Below, in pieces: positions 46,540 through 59,086 of a DNA stretch of 64,000 bases. The translations under genes were made by a program, and so were the position numbers. Origin of the DNA: Corbicula japonica (lineage: Eukaryota; Mollusca; Bivalvia; Venerida; Cyrenidae). A model generated the notes under the pieces. It was given only the letters and a program-made list of their open reading frames with translations. It made no database searches and was not told the origin of the DNA. Where the stretch lies: the NCBI GenBank assembly GCA_038501625.1, contig JAZAYU010000038.1:248001-312000 (forward strand), written 5' to 3'. Every line of letters begins with the position of its first letter. Positions within the stretch are counted from its first letter, which is position 1.

Positions 46540-47500
46540 TTTAATGTATTATTTGACTCTTAGATTTCAGTATGCTTATTAAAGTCGTTATTTACAAAGA
46601 AATCTTATCCTCCTGACCTCCTTGTGTATCTTAATTAGATGTGCTACAAAACTGGGTTTCAAGAAAATGTTTTCTTATATTATTGTCATTGGGGGCTATT
46701 TGTAGTTTTCTTAAGTTTGTTCTTGATCGTTCTTGCTTCCTAAATAAGGACCGTTTATGAAACAACTAATGTATTTCTTAATAAAGTGATATAAAACTCC
46801 CGGAACTGATGTTTATTACTTTAAGGTATAGTGTACCGGGCAAAATGTTTAATTATTAACCTAATTAATCTTAAGCTATTCTTTCCTGTGTAAGATAAGC
46901 ATAAAACATACTATATTACTAAAAGAACAATTACTTTTTACATATTTTGTTTCACTTATTCCGAGAAAAATACAAATTTTAAATCCTAATTAAAAAGAAT
47001 TTGAATTCCAGATGATAATGGAGGCGACTGAATCGATCCTTGGCGGATGCTAAATAGAAATAAAACAACACGTTAATTAATTTAAGAAGAACCCAATTAA
47101 GAACGAAAGGCTTGACTTCTTTCTTATATCAGGTAATTTGTTTACAGATGTTGAAAATATATACACCTTACCAGGGTATAGAACTAACCATTCATATGTT
47201 TTGTAAAATATTGAATTAGGAATAGAATAAATGAAATTCCTATTTGAAGTTTAGAAATCTGCGTTCAAGCGACATAATGTCATTTATTATGTGACTCTAA
47301 GATTTCAGTATGCTCATTAAAGTTGTTATTTACAAAGAAAGCTAATCCTCCTGACCTCCTTATGTATCTTATTTAGTTGTGCTACAAAACTGGGTTTTAA
47401 GAAAATGTCTTCTTAAAATAATATATAATTGTCATTGGGGGGCCTATTTGTAGTTTTCTTAAGTTTGTTCTTAATCGTTCTGGCTTCTTAATAAGTAACA
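46540..47500. repeat. Tandem unit of about 735 bp, second copy cut by the Penelope-like pair
   Basis: 46548-47282 is one full unit. 47283-47493 repeats its start (GATTTCAGTATGCT, CTCCTGACCTCCTT, GCTACAAAACTGGGTTT). The unit's second half resumes only at 53917-54245, beyond the inverted Penelope-like pair. About 200 bp corresponding to 46752-46945 is missing at the cut. Confidence 0.75.
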
Positions 47501-47957
47501 ATAACAACACAACAACACATTTATTTGCATCTCAGCAATATAGCCTTTGGCTAATTTACAGAACAATGATGGTATAACTATCTATTACGCATGCAATTTA
47601 AAAAAAAAAGCAACATATGCATATCAGGAATCGCCAGACTCAAAAAACACAGCTTCCCCACGCAGCGAAAAAGAAGAGAGGAAGATAGCGAGAGCGCATG
47701 TTTTATATATGTATGTCAATTCAAATAGGACGCCACAAACAATTAATAAACAAGAGAACCTTTGGGGATACCGCCTTGGAACGGTCAGTGGCAAAACAAA
47801 TTGCCACTGGGGGTTTAAACCAGGTTCTAGGGTGCACCAACCTCACACTTGCCCCAACAGGTTCTCGTATCACAAAACAAGTACAAATTGTCTTGGTGAA
47901 ATAACTCCAACCCACCCATCAGCTCAACAATGTTGCATGCAAAAGCATACAAACATA

Positions 47958-48518
47958 TACTCAGCAAAAATAGAAAGTACCCACTTTTTATGCTTATATT
48001 CTCATTCACATATTTTCATTTAATTACGAACACTTCAAAAGGTGTTTTATTAATTAATCTCAGTTGTTTTTAAGTTTAATTGTTCGTGAACATAATCTTC
48101 CACACCTAAACCTGAGCAAATGCCCGTCAGATAACAATGAATGGTGGATTAAACACCCCTATATATTCAATTCAAAGGGAGGTAATAGGAAATGTTTGGG
48201 ATTTCTAGCGTTTTTTATAGAGGACGAGTTGTTTTATTAATGATTTTTTTGTGATTTTATTGACATGAAGAACTGGAAAAATTGATTTAATTCCAACAAA
48301 TGTGAATATTGTTTAGAATCATTTACTTCTTCCTAAAACCCCAATAATAGCAAAGGGAAAGATAACTTAGTCGTGACTGCAGATTTTTAAGAACATTTTA
48401 TTTCTTTGTAATGATTACAGCAATGCAGATCTGTTCAAAGAAGATATTTTCTATTTTATTTTTCTAGTTTTACAAAATCACAGGTAGAAAAGTGGGTACT
48501 TTTTATTTTTGCTGAGTA
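47958..48518. mobile_element. 561 bp Tc1/mariner-like MITE in the Penelope-like 3' region
   Basis: Inverted ends of about 31 bp, starting TACTCAGCAAAAATAG (47958) and ending TTTTTGCTGAGTA (48518), flanked by TA (47956-47957 and 48519-48520). Inward both ends show GTACCCACTTTT or its complement. The ends resemble those of the 15.6 and 29.6 kb MITEs only loosely. No transposase. Confidence 0.8.
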
Positions 48519-48694
48519 TATAAATATAAGAATTTAATAGCATTGCAAAGCCAAAGGGCGGGTACTCAATGATCTTTCCGAGACCAGAGCACCTGGAGTA
48601 AAATCAGCAAGAACACGATGACAGGGATAAAAGAAACAAATCGAGCTTTTAGGTTCTTTTAAGAAAAGATTTCCCCATAAACTTTCATAAACTC

Positions 48695-51600
48695 TTACAC
48701 CCCTGCCACCGTCGTGCAACCAAAGAGGTAAGCATAATGATCAACTGTAGATGGGTTAATCACCAGGCCTGCAGAGCGCTGTAAAATATCATGTTGGTAA
48801 CCTTTCTTTTTAAATTTACAGATGGTTTTTACGAATAACCGGGAGAAATTAACATCGCCTTTTATCTTCTTAAGTTTATAAATTAAATCTCCATAAAAAA
48901 CTGGCTGTGAAATTCCTTGTTGCAATAGTGATTTTAAACAGCAGCTGTATTTATGAATTAGATCTGGATATCGGCGATAAAACTTGCAAAAGGTTTTCCT
49001 TAATTTGTGATACCGATAACCTTGTTTTAAAAGTTTTTCTGTAATGCAAAGATTACGTTCATTGAAATCATTCACATCGTTGCAAGCTCTTGAAAAGCGA
49101 ACAAGCTGTGAGATATAAACCCCGTAAGAAGTTGCACGAGGAACATCGCCGTCTAGAAACGGAAAATTTACTATATTAAAATTAAAATCATCTCTTTTAT
49201 CATAAATTTTAGTAGTGACGTAAACATTTTCGATGGATAGATTTAAATCAAGGAAGTTTGCTTGCTTTTCTGAAGTGTTCGCTTTGTTAAGCTGTAGTTC
49301 TTTAGGATAAATCTTATTAACCAGTGATGGAAAATGGTTATTATCTATATTTAATAAATCATCAAGGTACCTCGAGGTGTTGTTAAAAGCTGTAATAATA
49401 TCATCTTGATGTTCGGTAGAAAGAGATAACATGAAATCTCTTTCATAACAGTATAAAAACAGATCAGCAACAAGGGGTGCACAATTAGTACCCATTGGAA
49501 TGCCTATTACCTGTTTATAAATAGAGGTACCAAATCTCAAAAAAATATTATCCAATAAAAATGTGAGCGCCTGGATAAGGTCTTGACAGGTCCATGAAGT
49601 ATAATTATCATAAGAACCATCTGTAAAGAATGCCCTATGTTCATTACAAGCAATAAATGTTTTATTTTCTCTAGCAAAAGTTTTTTCAATGAGACTGGTT
49701 AGCTTGTCTCTTATTAAATTATGAGGGAGAGAAGTATACAAGGTAGAAAAATCATATGTAGACAAACAGAACGCCTGAAAATTATTTGATTTAAGTTTCT
49801 TCAAAACGTCATTTGAATTTTTTATAGACCAAAATAAATTTTTGCCAGTAGTTTCAAAAACTTTTTCGCAATACCTAATTACATGTTCTTTTATAGCTGT
49901 AAGACAAGATGTTAAGATCACGGATAACTTTGTTGTAGTACAAGAACTAGAGTTAGCGATAAATCTTGCTTTGTACGGTGTTTTGTGCATTTTAGGCAAC
50001 CAATACATAGTAGGTACTTTGTCTTGTTTAGGCTCAACACTGATTCTAAATTTTGTAATTTGTAGAGTGTGTGCAGTAACAATATCACTCTCAGATGAAG
50101 AAGTCAGTGTATAAGCATTAGTGCTATTAAGCTCTTCAGTTTGAACATTTATATAGTGTATACGTCACACTATAATAACATTATTTGAAGCCTTATCAGC
50201 AGGTGTTAAAACAAATTTGTTGTGAAAATCTTGAATACCTTTTTTCAAATGACGAAAGTAAAAACGAGGTCGAGGTGGTAGTAAAGCTATGTTTCTTTTA
50301 TAGAAGGATATACGCCTTTCCAATAATTCGATGAATTTATTTGGTTACCTCCCCTGTCCAGTCACGTGACTGCTCTACAGGAAAAATGATTGCTCGCTGT
50401 AATAACGTTATAGGGAATATGTAACTACAACTTTCTTTTTTATCATAAAATTCTTTTTTGAAAAATATATTTTCTCTTTGAATTAGCAATAATACATCAG
50501 CGTCATGATATTTTTGAAAATAATTTATAAAACACTCAGGTTCTGATTAAAAGTGTCAATTCATTATTTCTCGATTTAAACACTAAACGACTTGAACTAA
50601 CAGGCAGTCGCAGTGTTCTCTTCACGGCTTAATTAAGTCTCGTTTCCGGATTAGCGTGTCTATTCAACTACTGACATCATGTTGTGATTATGTCGGCGGC
50701 GATTGATTTTGAAGGCGGCATGCCATAAACATGTCAAACTGTCTCGCACACGGGGTCATCTGTCAATTACTTAAAGGGGCAGATATCATTGACCAATAGA
50801 GATCGTGTAATTTCTATTTGCAAGGTATCTACACCTCCCAATTCTTAAGTATTACGGAGTCCTTTAACTACTGGATGTGCCAGCAAATGTATTTGCTTTA
50901 GCACTTAAATGGATTCTTAATCAACATTACGACACGTTATAGAAACAAAAGCCGTCAATAAGAAACAAATCTTGTCAAAACATTTTATATATGTTTAATT
51001 AAGAGTTTGGGCTTTTATGCCAAAATTACAATCTGTCAAACCTAAGAAATCTAAATTGGATATGCAACCATATTGTGATATAAATATTCCCATCTTTTTG
51101 GAAGCCGGCATCTAAATCCTTGGATTTTATTCTACGAATGATACTACTACATTAAACAATCAGATTACCGATCCTGTTTTATTTCAAGACAGAATTGAAT
51201 CATATTTGCTTGTGAAGTATACGTAACATTTTAAATATTCAAATTATTTATTCGTTGACCATAAACGCCTTAAATTTTTAGGACAATTCTATTGTTCAAA
51301 TGTGTAAGTATCAACAAATTCAGATTGTATTTTTTTGTCTACAGATCATGTAACCGGATGTTGACATATCACGGTTTCCGGATAATAGGGCATTACTAGC
51401 ATTAGCAATTTGCAACATTTACACCAGTAAAATATATTTTCAGCAGAAAAGATATTAAGAAGAAATTGTTGTACATACTTGGTAAAATTAATGCTTATGT
51501 TTGTCCAAATTGCGTTTCATACTGCCTACTATCAACAAGAATGGTACATGTTCTTAAATCATTAAAAATCTAAATATCTAACAAATAGTAAACATAAAAA

Positions 51601-52040
51601 AGTCTGGCTAGAATAACAGACCAGCAACTTATTTTTTCACCGCCGGCGACGAATGCAGACCTGCAATATAGCGGATAAGGTTAGCTATTATGTGCTTAAG
51701 CCATTAGCCCGATCGTTCAGCTATCCTGCAGAGCCTCGTTTTGGATTGATTTTCGGTCGCGGGAAGTAACTCGTACAGGACTGCGAAACTGTTTATTGGA
51801 AAGGCGTATACGAGTGTCAATTATTTTGAATATTTGTTTTTTCCAGTTTGAAAGAGCATTAGGCTCAGCATGTTCTCGTTTACACCATTTATTGCAAAAA
51901 GAGTTTAAAGACTCTGCAATTTCCGCACGACAGGTATTAATGTCGATGTCCGATGGAATTCTGTATTTTGGACCTTTTGAAATTAAATTGCGGATTCTAA
52001 AGTCTTTGATAACATTTAGATCCCCTGTAACGATATGACC
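48695..52040 (-). pseudogene. Penelope-like reverse transcriptase, left copy
   Basis: The open part (50008 to 48695, 437 codons) is a Penelope-clade RT: WLPKMHKTPYKARFI, STYDFSTLYTSLP, GIPMGTNCAPLVADLF, catalytic YLDDLL (residues 214-219 of this frame), then FLDLNLSI, FPFLDGDVPR and GYRYHKLRKTFCKFYRR. It ends DHYAYLFGC..V with no GIY-YIG endonuclease after it. Upstream it continues to 50308 (PPRPRF, LTPADKASNNVII) across a TGA near 50166, present in the right copy too. It is then interrupted by a 1494 bp DNA element (50313-51806) and resumes at 51811-52040 (GHIVTGDLNVI to KIIDTRI). PLEs prime their own reverse transcription at nicked chromosomal sites. This copy cannot make a full protein, though the RT core itself is intact. 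Confidence 0.85.
50313..51806. mobile_element. 1494 bp TIR DNA element inside the left Penelope-like copy
   Basis: Perfect 14 bp ends, CGCCTTTCCAATAA at 50313 and TTATTGGAAAGGCG ending at 51806, flanked by TATA (50309-50312 and 51807-51810). The right Penelope-like copy shows the empty site at 52755-52766 (CTCGTATATCC). The interior is non-coding by eye, so it is a non-autonomous member of an unassigned TIR family. It arrived after the two Penelope-like copies separated. Confidence 0.85.
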
Positions 52041-53660
52041 GGTGTTCATTGTTCTATTCATGACCTTCAAAATATTTTAAAACATTCTGGAAGACATGCT
52101 ATGCTGTCGCGTTTAGCTTCTCTTTCTATTTCAAGTTTACAAAAAGTGGATAAGGAAGCCGATGATATTGTTATTAGAACTCATCCACTTTATGAGGTTG
52201 CAAGCCTTACTCAGTGTTACACTCGGCATGTTCTAAGACCACATATTGACTTGGAATCTGATCACCAAAGACATTTCCTTAAAATTTCATTTTTAAATAA
52301 AGGCATAGATTTTATTGACCTTCCAAGTATATTTAAAGATAAAACTGTTGAATCGGCTATACCTAATTATTTCAAGAATACTGAAACACCCATCGTTTGT
52401 TATAAATATAACAAGCCTATTAGAAACACAATTTTCAATTACAACAAAATTACCTCGGATTTACAGATTGTTGAAAACACACCATTATCTTGAGACTGTT
52501 CTAATTCAAAATTTTGCTATCAACCTGCCGGTCATATCGTTACAGGGGATCTAAATGTTATCAAAGACTTTAGAATCCGCAATTTAATTTCAAAAGGTCC
52601 AAAATACAGAATTCCATCGGACATCGACTTTAATACCTGTGGTGCGGAAATTGCAGAGTCTTTAAACTCTTTTTGCAATAAATGGTGTAAACGAGAACAT
52701 GCTGAGCCTAATGCTCTTTCAAACTGGAAAAAACAAATATTCAAAATAATTGACACTCGTATATCCTTCTATAAAAGAAACATAGCTTTACTACCACCTC
52801 GACCTCGTTTTAACTTTCGTCATTTGAAAAAAGGTATTCATGATTTTCAGAACAAATTTGTTTTAACACCTGCTGATAAGGCTTCAAATAATGTTATTAT
52901 AGTGTGACGTATACACTATATAAATGTTCAAACTGAAAAGCTTAATAGCACTAATGCTTATACACTGACTTCTTCATCTGAGAGTGATATTGTTACTGCA
53001 CACACTCTACAAATTACAAAATTTAGAATCAGTGTTGAGCCTAAACAAGACAAAGTACCTACTATGTATTGGTTGCCTAAAATGCACAAAACACCGTACA
53101 AAGCAAGATTTATCGCTAACTCTAGTTCTTTTACTACATCAAAGTTATCCGTGCTCTTAACATCTTGTCTTACAGCTATAAAAGAACATGTAATTAGGTA
53201 TTGCGAAAAAGTTTTTGAAACTACTGGCAAAAATTTATTTTGGTCTATAAAAAATTCAAATGACGTTTTGAAGAAACTTAAATCAAATAATTTTCAGGCG
53301 TTCTGTTTGTCTACATATGATTTTTCTACCTTGTATACTTCTCTCCCTCACAATTTAATAAGATACAAGCTAACCAGTCTCATTGAAAAAACTTTTGCTA
53401 GAGAAAATAAAACATTTATTGCTTGTAATGAACATAGGGCATTCTTTACAGATGGTTCTTATGATAATTATACTTCATGGACCTGTCAAGACCTTATCCA
53501 GGCGCTCACATTTTTATTGGATAATATTTATTTGAGATTTGGTACCTCTATTTATAAACAAGTAATAGGCATTCCAATGGGTACTAATTGTGCACCCCTT
53601 GTTGCTGATCTGTTTTTATTCTGTTATGAAAGAGATTTCATGTTATCTCTTGTAATTTAG
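52041..53660 (+). pseudogene. Penelope-like reverse transcriptase, right copy (3' truncated)
   Basis: 52041-52493 encodes N-terminal sequence not present in the left copy (HSGRHAMLSRLASLSI, RPHIDLESDHQRHF, KYNKPIRNTIFNYNK). A stop at 52491-52493 is followed in frame by CYQPAGHIVTGDLNVI, EHAEPNALSNWK and LTPADKASNNVII, then the shared TGA at 52906-52908. After that the frame runs openly from about 53064 through WLPKMHK, YDFSTLYTSLP and GIPMGTNCAPLVADLF to ERDFMLSL, where homology to the left copy ends (about 53650). The catalytic YLDD box and everything after it are missing, so it is inactive. Differences from the left copy are few. Confidence 0.85.
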
Positions 53661-53664
53661 TTTT

Positions 53665-53916
53665 CTTAGCAACTGAAACATGCAGCAGCCTAATATTTTG
53701 CTTATTGCTTTATCATATATTACCATATGGTGTAGAGCGATTTAATGCTCCTTGCTCACCTACTTCCTGTTCACCGAATACTTAGATTTTTATATATAGA
53801 TGACATACATGCATAATTTGTGTCGCTTTTTAAAAAGATGCGAACATTATTTCTGCATACTCTGACAAAGCCGTATTGCGGGGGTATTAATCACCTTCAG
53901 TGATAGCTCTTGTTTT
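53665..53916. other. Short unique junction sequence
   Basis: Sequence between the truncated right Penelope-like copy and the resumed host unit. Nothing recognised. Confidence 0.4.
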
Positions 53917-54245
53917 TTTTTCACTTATTCCCACAATAATACAAAATTTTAAAACCTAATTCACAAGAATTTATATTCCAGATGATAATGGATTCGACTG
54001 TTGGCGGGAGCTAAATAGAAATAAAACAACATTTTACTTGGTTTAAGAAGAACCCAGTGAAGAATGCAAGGCTTGACTTCTTTCTAATATCAGGTAATTT
54101 GTTTACAGATGTGGAAAATATATACATCTTACCAGGTTATAAAACTTACCATTCATAAGTTATGTGAAATATTGAATAGGGAACATTAAAAAGGAAATTT
54201 ATATTTGAAGTTTAGAAATCTGCGTTTAAGAGACATAATATAGAT
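53917..54245. repeat. Second half of the interrupted tandem unit
   Basis: Matches 46945-47280 (CCAGATGATAATGGA, CTAAATAGAAATAAAACAAC, GGCTTGACTTCTTTC, ATCAGGTAATTTGTTTACAG). Confidence 0.8.
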
Positions 54246-54254
54246 GAGGCAAAT

Positions 54255-54535
54255 AAAATGGATAAGACATCTAAAAACAATACAGTTTAAAGAATCAAAA
54301 TGAATTACAAAAAAATGTAACAGCCATGACATGAAAAACAATACAGTTTAAATAATCAAAATGAAAATATAGCCAAGACATGAAAATGCAATACAGTTTA
54401 AATAAACAAAATGAAAATACGGCCAAGACATGAAAAATACAGTTTATATAATCTAAATGACAATAAGCCAATACATGAACACAAAATACAGTTTAAATAA
54501 ATAATCAAAATGAAAATACAGCCATACGATAAATC
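54255..54535. repeat. Minisatellite, about 50-58 bp unit, 5 copies
   Basis: Units of ACATGAAAA, CAATACAGTTTAAATAATC, AAAATGAAAATA and GCCA repeat with small indels. Confidence 0.85.
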
Positions 54536-54754
54536 AGCAATGAAGTTATAGCTTTATGTACATGTATAAATGGTCATTTACCAGAGAGCAGATATTAATT
54601 TAAAAAATAGATTATATTAAAAATACAGAAAACTTTTATGTGAATGTGACAGAATGAAAAATGAAAAAAATACAAAAATGTTAAAAGTAAGAAATAAAAA
54701 TGTAAATGAAAAAAGAACTTTGAAGACCTTCGAACACGACAAATATGAAAATAT

Positions 54755-54850
54755 TGTAGGCTCGGTTTGATTGAGCCTGTTTATTGGCAGTATTGGAAAT
54801 GCTTATTTCTTCCCACGCCGCCTAGCCCCGGGTTGAGCGCATTTCAATAT
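54755..54850. repeat. Short dispersed repeat, partner at 39.87 kb
   Basis: See 39870-39975. Confidence 0.6.
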
Positions 54851-56784
54851 GTACACCAATAAACAGTACAATTTTGACCTTTTTTGATATTTTTAGAACT
54901 TGCTCTTATAAAATATAGAGAAACTTTGGCAAAGTTTAGAAGGGGGAACCTTAAAAATATTTTTCAGTTTAACATGTCTATAGAACATATATTTTACCTT
55001 CTATCTTATGAATTCTCTTTATTCTTAATCTGGAAACTTTGTATATACACAAAAATATTCTCAAGCAAACAGTTGTACCCTTAAAACGAATCAACAATCA
55101 TTTAAGTTAATCTCCTCCCAAATTTTCTATATTAATTAATTATCTGAACCAGACAAAAATAATTAAAAAGGACAAATCCCATACGATTAAATGATGTATA
55201 GTGTAAAATAAATGTCATATAATATTTCTCTTGGAAACCCACGTTTCACCTCAACATTCTTCTTTTTTTTCGGTTAACTTAGATTGAGGTCAAGCAACAC
55301 TTAACAATTATTTAAATGTCTTCGTGAGTAATAAGTAACGTACATACAATATATAACGTCATTTGGTCGAACAAATGAATACAGTGTGAGCTTTTTTTGT
55401 AATGTGTGTTTGATTTGACCTTCATTTTCCTGGTCGCGAAAATGGGTGACAAAATGAAAATGTTAATTTTTCTGTTCATAGTTGAAAGTTCTTTTCAAGG
55501 ATCATTGCAAATTTTTGCATATTTTATGTCTAACTATTTTTCTCTACTGTTCTAACTTTTCTAAACGTATGTAAAATAATCATATAGCTTTGATTTTTGC
55601 AGTTTAAGGGAACTTCATTGTGCCGTTTGAGAGGTTTTGATATTTTTCTTATTTATCTATTACATAGCAACGAAGAACGGAGTAATGCCTTAAATGTATG
55701 CAAATCAAAGGCAATTTGGATTGGATCTTTGAAAATAGCAATCGTCTGATTTTAGAACACTTTAGAATAAAATGGGAAAACGAATTTAAATAACTTGGAG
55801 TTAACCTGTCAGTAAATCCAAATAATGTTCCAGTAATGAATTATTTTTCATAAAGTTAACTAGAGAATCAAAAGTATTTTTCTAGCTTGGTTCTTAATAA
55901 TAATTTCACCGATAGGTTGTTGTCATTAAAACTTTAGCATAAGCAAAAATAAATCACCTTATACATGTGATTGGACGACCAAAGCCCAAAATTGAAACAA
56001 TCAAATACATTCAAAACATTTCTTTTAAAATCCGCGTAGCGCCAAAGAGGATAAAACGAAACGTACTAACCAATATTTTGACCATGTGGAGTAGGAATGA
56101 TTGACCTTAGCTAGGAAAATTCCATGTCAGCTCTGAAGTTAACGTTGCTAAGGAATATAATTGCAATTCTTCGAAATATGTACAATTATTGTTAAAAATT
56201 ATTCTCCAGTTTTACACAATACACATATATGAACATTTTGCCGGAGATTTTGTTTACAAAAGAATTTATTTACAATATAATTAATTTTGGAAAGATGTTA
56301 CTCAACCCTGACAAAAGAAATAAAGCGAAACACCTGGACCGAATTTCTTGATACGCCGATTTGGTAAATTATAAAATTAATGTTAAAATTGCAGATAAGT
56401 CTTTCTGTTATAATAATATTGTCAAAAAGAGCATCATTTTATGTTAAACGCTAAGTTTAAGAATACAGAAACCATAAGCGAGGCAGCTTATGAAACAACA
56501 GGCAATATGCATCATCATTTTGGAGTCAACATACTAACAATATTCAAAAGCAGTATATGATTTTCCATAAAAAAATAAGATAATGTTTTGTTTTACAGAA
56601 CACACGCCTTTTTGACATTCCGAGTGTGATGCATGCTATTCAATGACAAACTACTCGAACTACGCGTCAATACCAATCAAATGCAATCATCAGAAGATAT
56701 TAAATACAAATGAAATGTACCAAATATGTCAGGTAATTTATTTTCACTTTGCGAAATAAAATCGTTGGCGACCAATGAAACAAA
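54851..56784. other. Intergenic stretch, nothing recognised
   Basis: AT-rich with poly-T and poly-A runs. The frame at 54884-55084 starts in poor context and has no domain. No inverted-repeat element stood out. Confidence 0.45.
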
Positions 56785-57665
56785 ATGGTAAACATTATGA
56801 TAATGAATGGCAGTAATGGTTCTAACAATGGTGCTACTATAAAGGCAAAAGACAAAAAGAGAGTCATCCGAGAAATTGTTTGTTATCGTCAACCAGATAT
56901 TGTGCTTTTTCAAGAATTTCCAAACAAGTACAAATACAATTGGAGAGGTATAGAACTCCCTAGGGAATACATGTACTATGGTTCGAAAGAGGCCGGTATT
57001 ATGATTAACGTCAAGGTTCTCAGTGTTTATAAGGAAAACGTGCCTGATATTGTAGACACACAACGCAGTATATTAAAAATACTCCAAAAGAATAAAACAA
57101 TAGATTAAAGAAGCCTTTTCCTACAACATTCGATCCTTTCTCTCGTATGTGTTCGAGGATTATGTTCGATTATAGATTGCAAACACGTTTGATCTGCATT
57201 TCGTGGCATGGTGAGCATAAAATACGTCGTGACGACAAGATAGAGTTTTTTCAATTTCTTATGGTGTTTTTAGAAGAGATAAAACGTTATTACAATATCC
57301 CTCTTGTGATAGGAGGTGACTTTAATGTAAGAGAAGAAGAAATCAGAGAATACGTGACAAGCCCGTTTGAACTGTGTAATTATGATGCATCACAGCGCAG
57401 AGCACAAAATAAAATCGATTTTATTATCATATCTACAGAAATGTCGATGTATACTTTACAATGGATTAATTTAAACGAAAATTCAAGGAAGGGGAACGAT
57501 ATACTGGATCACGATCCTATTGCTGGTATTCTGAAGTTGAAATACTCACGCTCGCATTCAGCACCACCATCATCACAATCTCGCCATCATAATCGTCATC
57601 GTTCACCATCACCATCATCATCATCATTTTCCCATCATAATCGTCATCGCTCATCGCCATTATAA
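56785..57665 (+). pseudogene. Endonuclease/exonuclease/phosphatase-fold protein with one frameshift
   Basis: Starts at ATG 56785 in ideal context (CAAAATGG). Frame 1 runs to 57108; the continuation is one frame away, open from 57096 on (RLKKPFPTTFDPF). Together they cover the whole DNase I-like (EEP) fold, about 250 residues. Its signature residues are IMNGSN (strand 1), IVLFQEF (catalytic Glu), RLICISWHGEH (His), VIGGDFNV (Asp/Asn), KIDFIIIS (Asp) and ILDHDPIAG (Asp-His at the end). The fold serves phosphodiesterases as varied as APE1, Nocturnin and retroelement endonucleases. No RT domain or LINE sequence follows, so it looks like a free-standing gene. The C-terminus runs straight into the CAT minisatellite (Ser/His/Arg-rich tail to 57665). 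A single indel near 57090-57108 is the only break; a sequencing error or tiny exon boundary cannot be excluded. Confidence 0.75.
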
Positions 57666-58908
57666 TCCTCATTATCATCTTTATCACCACCATCATCATC
57701 ACCTCACCATCATAATCGTCATCGTTCACAATCATCATCATCATTTGCTTATCGTAATCGTTATCGCTCATCATCACCATTATTCTCATCATCGTTTTTA
57801 TCACCGTCATCATCACCTTAATCACCATCTTCATCATTTTGCCGTAATAATCGGCATCGCTGTCTTCTTTATCATTATTGAGAGCATGCATTCAAATGAT
57901 TCAATTACCGAAACGCTGTCGTCATCGTCATCATCATCATCATCATCAACAGTATCATCATCGGCAGCAGCAGCAGCAACTTCGCGTCACAATCGTCATT
58001 GCTGTCTTTTTCATTATTATTGCGAACCATTTGAGATCGTGCATTCAAATGATTTAAAAACCGAAACGCTGTCGTCTTCGTCATCATCATCATTATCATC
58101 TCTCCGTCATAATCGTTATCGCTATCTTCTTCATTATTGAGAAGCATTAGAGACCATGCATTCAAATGATTAATTCACCGAAACGGTGTTGTCATCTTCA
58201 TCATCATCATCTTGCCGCCATAATCGTTATCGCTATCCTCATTATAATTGCGAACCATTAGAGATCATGCATTCAAATGATTTAATGACCGAAACGCTGT
58301 CGTTAACGTCAAAATTATCATCATCATCATCATCTTGCCGTGATAATCGTTATCTCTATCTTCTTCATGATTATTGCGAACCATTAGAGATCATGCATTC
58401 AAATGATTGAATGACCGAAAAGCTGTTGTCAACGTCAAAATTATCATCATCATCTTGCCGCCATAATCGTTATCTCTATTTTCTTCATTTTAATTGCGAA
58501 CCATTAGAGATCATGCATTCAAATGATTTAAAAACCAAACCGTTGTCGTCATCGTCAACATTATCATCATCTTGCCGTAATAATCGGCATCGCTGTCTTC
58601 TTCATTTTTGCGAACCATTGGAGATCATACATTCAAACGATTAAATGACAGAGTCGTTCTTGTCACGCATCATCATCATCTTGCCGTCATAATCGGCATC
58701 GCTGTCTTCTTCATTATCATTGCGAACCATAAAAAATAATGCATTCAAATGATTTAATGACCGAAAAACTTTTGTCATAATAATAATCATCATCATCATC
58801 ATCTTGCCGTCATAACTGTTATCGTTATTTTCTTCATAATTATTGCGAACCATTAGAGATTATTTATTCAAATGATTATATGACCGAAACGCTGTCGTTA
58901 TCGTCATT

Positions 58909-58943
<35 letters not shown>

Positions 58944-59051
58944 TTTGCCGTCATAACTGTTATCGCCACTTCTTCATCATTATTGCGAACCATTAGAGAT
59001 TATTTATTCAAGTGATTAAATAACTGAAACGCTGTCGTCATGGTCACCATT

Positions 59052-59086
<35 letters not shown>

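Larger units (their letters stand above)
47510..53665. mobile_element. Head-to-head inverted pair of Penelope-like element copies
   Basis: The left copy reads on the minus strand (52040 down to about 47510), the right copy on the plus strand (52041 up to 53660). They share the segment from GHIVTGDLNVI to ERDFMLSL nearly identically. The left copy keeps the RT end and 3' region but carries two inserted DNA elements. The right copy keeps more of the N-terminal region but is cut off inside the RT. The pair replaces part of a host tandem unit (46.5-47.5 and 53.9-54.2 kb). Confidence 0.75.

Noticed and set aside
51717..52070. 117-codon minus frame as a separate gene
   Set aside because: It is the Penelope-like middle segment running into the inserted DNA element; its last 30 or so residues are read from the transposon end.
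57090..57110. Tiny intron joining the two halves of the EEP-fold gene
   Set aside because: No splice sites in the few bases available. A single indel explains the shift.
58186..58644. Repetitive open frames in the CAT minisatellite
   Set aside because: They arise from repeat units whose length is near a multiple of three. Stops interrupt most units, and no start or domain is present.
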